Source: CAZZCP01 sp964653235
GTDB taxonomy: Bacteria; Bdellovibrionota; Bdellovibrionia; Bdellovibrionales; UBA840
Assembly: GCA_964653235.1 (NCBI GenBank)
Contig: CAZZCP010000037.1
Location: 1 to 23,480, forward strand
Reading direction: 5' to 3'
Length of the DNA stretch: 23,480 nt
Positions 22,522 to 23,480 of the stretch are shown here, piece after piece. Position numbers and translations under genes: made by a program. A model generated the notes under the pieces. That model did not search any database. It had not been told where the DNA came from and was given only the letters and a program-made list of their open reading frames with translations. Numbering within the stretch: position 1 is the stretch's first letter; every line of letters begins with the position of its first letter.

Positions 22522-23480
22522 ATGATGAGTAAGATTCTTTGTATTCTTTTTTTAGTTTATAGCTCAGAGTTTGCTGCGGCAAATACCCGTCTATTGCATA
22601 CAGAGGCAGCCCGTTTGCCCATTCAAATTGATGAGAATCTTTTAGATAAGGTCGAAGAAGGGCTCAAAACTTTACAGGAGCTCAAAGTTTACAAGACCTC
22701 TGCCTTTCACCAAGAACTTTTTGGCCGCTGGAATGAAAGGATTTACCTTGAGTTTATCGAAAGCCGTATTGATGAGATTCGTCATCTTCCAAGCAATGGT
22801 GTGTATCAACCGAGAATGGAGATGGCCTTTAAAGACCAGCCGCGAATCTTGTATTTAACCGATATTTTCTTGGCTGAAACGACAAGCCCCTTTGAGCGAG
22901 CCCTGTCTCTGGTGCGTGGAGCTCACTTGGCGGGCGAATACAGAAATCTTGATTTTTTGACTTCAACCCGCAAAACCAAAGTGATTCAAATGGCTCAACT
23001 CCAAAAGGCATTTACTGTTTTTTTAGGTGATATTGAAAAAGCCTTTGAAGAGGGAAAGACCGAAGAAGAAGTGAAAGAAATGGTGCAAGAGCGTAATGCA
23101 GAAGTGGCTGCAGAAGCATCTTCTGAACAAGAAGAAAGCTTGGCCGAGTGGCAAGATCAAAAACTACAGACACTTCAGAAGATTCAAGATCTTAGAAAAA
23201 AGGAAGAGCTTCTGCAAATTGAAGTGGATCGAATCAAAACCAAGTGTCCGATTATTGAGCCCTTATGTGATCAAATTTCAGCTTCTGAAAAAGAGGCCTT
23301 GGCTCGCTTGGGTCAAGAAATGCAAGATATTCAGTCTCAGATTCAAGCACAAGAGCAAAGCTTACGAGCACAAATCCTTCCAGATGATTTTATTCCCATT
23401 GAGGTGAGCGAAGAAGAACCAGAGTCGAAGTTGCCTCCCTTTGCAGAAAAAGATTTCTATGCAGCTTGCGGACAGTACTC
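22522..23480 (+). CDS. Secreted coiled-coil protein of unknown function (partial, 3' end off the window)
   Basis: An uninterrupted frame of at least 319 residues that runs off the right edge. The ATG at 22522 has AAGGA (22510-22514) seven bases upstream; the next codon is also ATG. Signal peptide: MMSKILCILFLVYSSEFAAA, cleavage probably before NTRLLH. Residues about 25-170 are mixed helical (TSAFHQELFGRWNERIYLEF; FERALSLVRGAHLAGEYRNL). From about 170 to 300 the sequence is charged and heptad-like with long Glu/Gln/Lys runs, including ESLAEWQDQKLQTLQKIQ and MQDIQSQIQAQEQSLRAQ, typical of a coiled coil. Two cysteines (CPIIEPLC) sit close together within it. A periplasmic envelope-spanning or adaptor role is plausible but not shown. 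No family recognised. Confidence 0.75.
   Translation, partial: MMSKILCILFLVYSSEFAAANTRLLHTEAARLPIQIDENLLDKVEEGLKTLQELKVYKTSAFHQELFGRWNERIYLEFIESRIDEIRHLPSNGVYQPRMEMAFKDQPRILYLTDIFLAETTSPFERALSLVRGAHLAGEYRNLDFLTSTRKTKVIQMAQLQKAFTVFLGDIEKAFEEGKTEEEVKEMVQERNAEVAAEASSEQEESLAEWQDQKLQTLQKIQDLRKKEELLQIEVDRIKTKCPIIEPLCDQISASEKEALARLGQEMQDIQSQIQAQEQSLRAQILPDDFIPIEVSEEEPESKLPPFAEKDFYAACGQY

Overview
This window reads as a chromosomal segment of an AT-leaning, diderm (Gram-negative) bacterium. The mix points to the Bdellovibrionota or a related former-deltaproteobacterial lineage: an E. coli-type NADP isocitrate dehydrogenase next to mdh-sucCD, a Mla/Mce lipid transporter, Tad-like membrane proteins, a Hanks kinase with a PEGA-like domain, a histone H1-like Lys/Ala/Thr repeat protein and many small secreted proteins. 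This placement is inference from gene content, not from a marker phylogeny.

Layout. 1-4145 (minus): a TCA-cycle operon icd-mdh-sucC-sucD, with sucD running off the left edge. 4312-8751 (plus): a compact operon for a Mla/Mce-type phospholipid transporter with two different ATPases, two different MlaE permeases, one MlaD and a terminal beta-barrel-like outer-membrane protein. 8915-9433: a secreted protein of unknown function, facing a short histone H1-like gene (9495-9707, minus) across a terminator. 9848-12588: an overlapping cluster of a TadB-like protein, a shortened TadC-like protein, a small Cys-containing secreted protein and a membrane kinase with a PEGA-like tail, followed closely by uppP (bacA). 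13577-16117: a reverse-transsulfuration pair (cystathionine beta-synthase and cystathionine gamma-lyase). 16209-16284: tRNA-Phe(GAA). 16369-17260: a secreted two-repeat protein broken by two frameshifts. 17319-20151: dusB and typA. 20152-21862 (minus): mtgA translationally overlapped with an extended-SDR epimerase. 21953-23480: a stand-alone cyclic-nucleotide-binding protein and a secreted coiled-coil protein cut by the right edge.

The most interesting item is the transporter. Its two ATPases carry complementary defects: the first has Asp in place of the catalytic Glu and Asn in place of the switch His, and the second has a damaged signature motif. In a head-to-tail heterodimer these defects fall in the same ATP site, leaving one canonical and one degenerate site, as in asymmetric ABC exporters. 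The first permease also appears to start at an AUU codon behind a perfect GGAGG. Other points worth a second look are near-leaderless promoters upstream of dusB and the cyclic-nucleotide-binding gene, a recurring TGGTATA extended -10 motif, and the double-frameshift pseudogene, whose reading frame can be rebuilt from its own internal repeat.

No CRISPR array, insertion sequence, integrase or phage gene was seen. No gene-free stretch exceeds 300 bases.
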